Made by a program: the position numbers and the translations under genes. Of a DNA stretch of 64,000 nt, positions 63,267 through 64,000 are shown piece by piece. The stretch covers positions 175,392 through 239,391 of the forward strand of contig JAJFIV010000008.1 of NCBI GenBank assembly GCA_021774625.1, given 5' to 3'. The number at the start of each line of letters is the position of its first letter. Positions within the stretch are counted from its first letter, which is position 1. This stretch comes from Alphaproteobacteria bacterium (GTDB taxonomy: Bacteria > Pseudomonadota > Alphaproteobacteria > Sphingomonadales > JAKSBY01). The notes beneath the pieces were generated by a model. It was given only the letters and a program-made list of their open reading frames with translations, was not told the DNA's origin and made no database searches.

Positions 63267-64000
63267 TCAGGCTGCGCGGCGGACATCCAGACGGACCCAG
63301 ACCGCGTTCAGCGCCGCCACCAGATCATCCATCATCGCATCGGTATGAAGCGGATTGGGCGTAAGCCGCAGCCGCTCGCTCCCTTTGGGGACAGTGGGAT
63401 AGTTGATCGGCTGGACATAAACGCCATAATCGTCGAGCAGAGTATCCGACACCTGCTTGCATAAAACCGGATCGCCGACCAGCAGCGGGACAATGTGGCT
63501 GGCTGACGGCATAACCGGCAGGCCCTGCGCTTTCAAAAGCCCCTTGAGCTTGGCGGCCCGCTCTTGCTGAGCGTCGCGTTCCGCATTGCTTTTCTTCAAA
63601 TGACGAACGCTGGCCAGCGCCCCGGCGGCCAGAACCGGCGATAACGACGTCGTAAAAATAAAACCGGAGGCATAACTGCGCACCACATCCACCAACAGTC
63701 TGGAACTGGTGATATAGCCGCCCATAACGCCGAAAGCCTTGCCGAGGGTTCCCTCAATCACTGTGACCCGGTCCATGACGCCTTCGCGTTCCGCGACCCC
63801 GCCGCCGCGCGGGCCATACATACCGACCGCATGAACCTCATCAAGATAGGTCAGGGCATTATATTTATCGGCAAGGTCGCAGATGGCGCTGATCGGCGCA
63901 ATATCGCCATCCATGGAATAAACCGATTCGAAGGCAATGATTTTTGGCGTGCCGGGATTGGAAGACTGCAAAAGCTGTTCAAGATGAGCCATGTCATTAT
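63267..64000 (-). CDS. hemA: 5-aminolevulinate synthase, 5' end outside window
   Basis: About 244 C-terminal residues; the frame runs off the right edge (upstream codons Asn-Asp precede MAHLEQLL). [33 protein letters not shown], the PLP lysine in [30 protein letters not shown] and the C-terminal [17 protein letters not shown] are the ALAS signatures. Makes aminolevulinate from glycine and succinyl-CoA, the alphaproteobacterial haem route; glyA is nearby. Confidence 0.96.
   Translation of the reverse strand, partial: NDMAHLEQLLQSSNPGTPKIIAFESVYSMDGDIAPISAICDLADKYNALTYLDEVHAVGMYGPRGGGVAEREGVMDRVTVIEGTLGKAFGVMGGYITSSRLLVDVVRSYASGFIFTTSLSPVLAAGALASVRHLKKSNAERDAQQERAAKLKGLLKAQGLPVMPSASHIVPLLVGDPVLCKQVSDTLLDDYGVYVQPINYPTVPKGSERLRLTPNPLHTDAMMDDLVAALNAVWVRLDVRRAA

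Overview
The window reads as chromosome of a free-living, flagellated alphaproteobacterium, most likely marine. The pointers are a Ros/MucR-type regulator, a small DUF6898-like protein beside an ALA-synthase hemA, the order ribosome-independent alphaproteobacterial block ubiquinol-cytochrome c chaperone / DUF177 / plsX / fabH / ihfA / MerR, an H+-pyrophosphatase, poly-hydroxybutyrate/ketone-body genes and an alphaproteobacterial flagellar layout with a CheZ. I infer an order close to Kordiimonadales, Emcibacterales, Sneathiellales or Rhodospirillales; the sequence alone does not fix it. There is no rRNA, CRISPR array, prophage or complete insertion sequence.

Left part (1-16.9 kb): a truncated HxlR regulator; a four-gene minus-strand operon for ketone-body/C4 metabolism (bdhA, adc, a type II NADH dehydrogenase-like protein, a patatin); secreted or lipid-anchored proteins (lipoprotein, Vgb-like beta-propeller, a CxxCH choice-of-anchor-V-like protein, a PEP-CTERM GDSL esterase); argD with an exported amidohydrolase and a Sel1 protein; an exported methyltransferase-like protein; a CPBP protease; an S9 peptidase; and an atypical D-aminoacylase-like lipoprotein. 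Several are extracytoplasmic hydrolases, which suggests a peptide- and polymer-using heterotroph.

Middle (16.9-31 kb): remnant of an S41-like peptidase gene, a thioesterase, an unrecognised two-gene proline-rich membrane system, a secreted unknown protein, three queuosine genes (queC, queE, queF) interleaved with an NSS transporter, a reductive-dehalogenase-like double [4Fe-4S] protein and a divergent MarR regulator, then hspQ and a four-gene MacB/Lol-like ABC export system.

Flagellar block (31-42.6 kb): a minus-strand run fliL-fliM-DUF6468-MotE-like-cheZ-two MotB-like proteins-TPR protein, divergent from flgF-flgG-flgA-flgH, which has a near-perfect sigma-54 promoter. A FliL paralogue lies apart at 54.7 kb. 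No MotA is in the window.

Right part (42.6-64 kb): an S9 lipoprotein peptidase, tRNA-Pro(GGG), a Rieske protein divergent from a cysteine-rich (probably Fe-S) regulator, then housekeeping genes: MerR, ihfA, fabH, plsX, DUF177, bc1 chaperone, bamE, hppA, thiL, nusB, the riboflavin genes ribH-ribB-ribE-ribD, nrdR, glyA, rpiB, a mucR-like gene and the start of hemA. A 269-bp fully palindromic MITE-like element sits between bamE and hppA, and a second palindromic repeat lies between queE and queF. The most noteworthy points are these two elements, the zinc-ligand-less MucR, the degenerate GTP cyclohydrolase half of RibBA, the paired MotB-like proteins of which one lacks the proton-binding Asp, the Rieske/Fe-S-regulator pair, and the proline-rich two-gene system.
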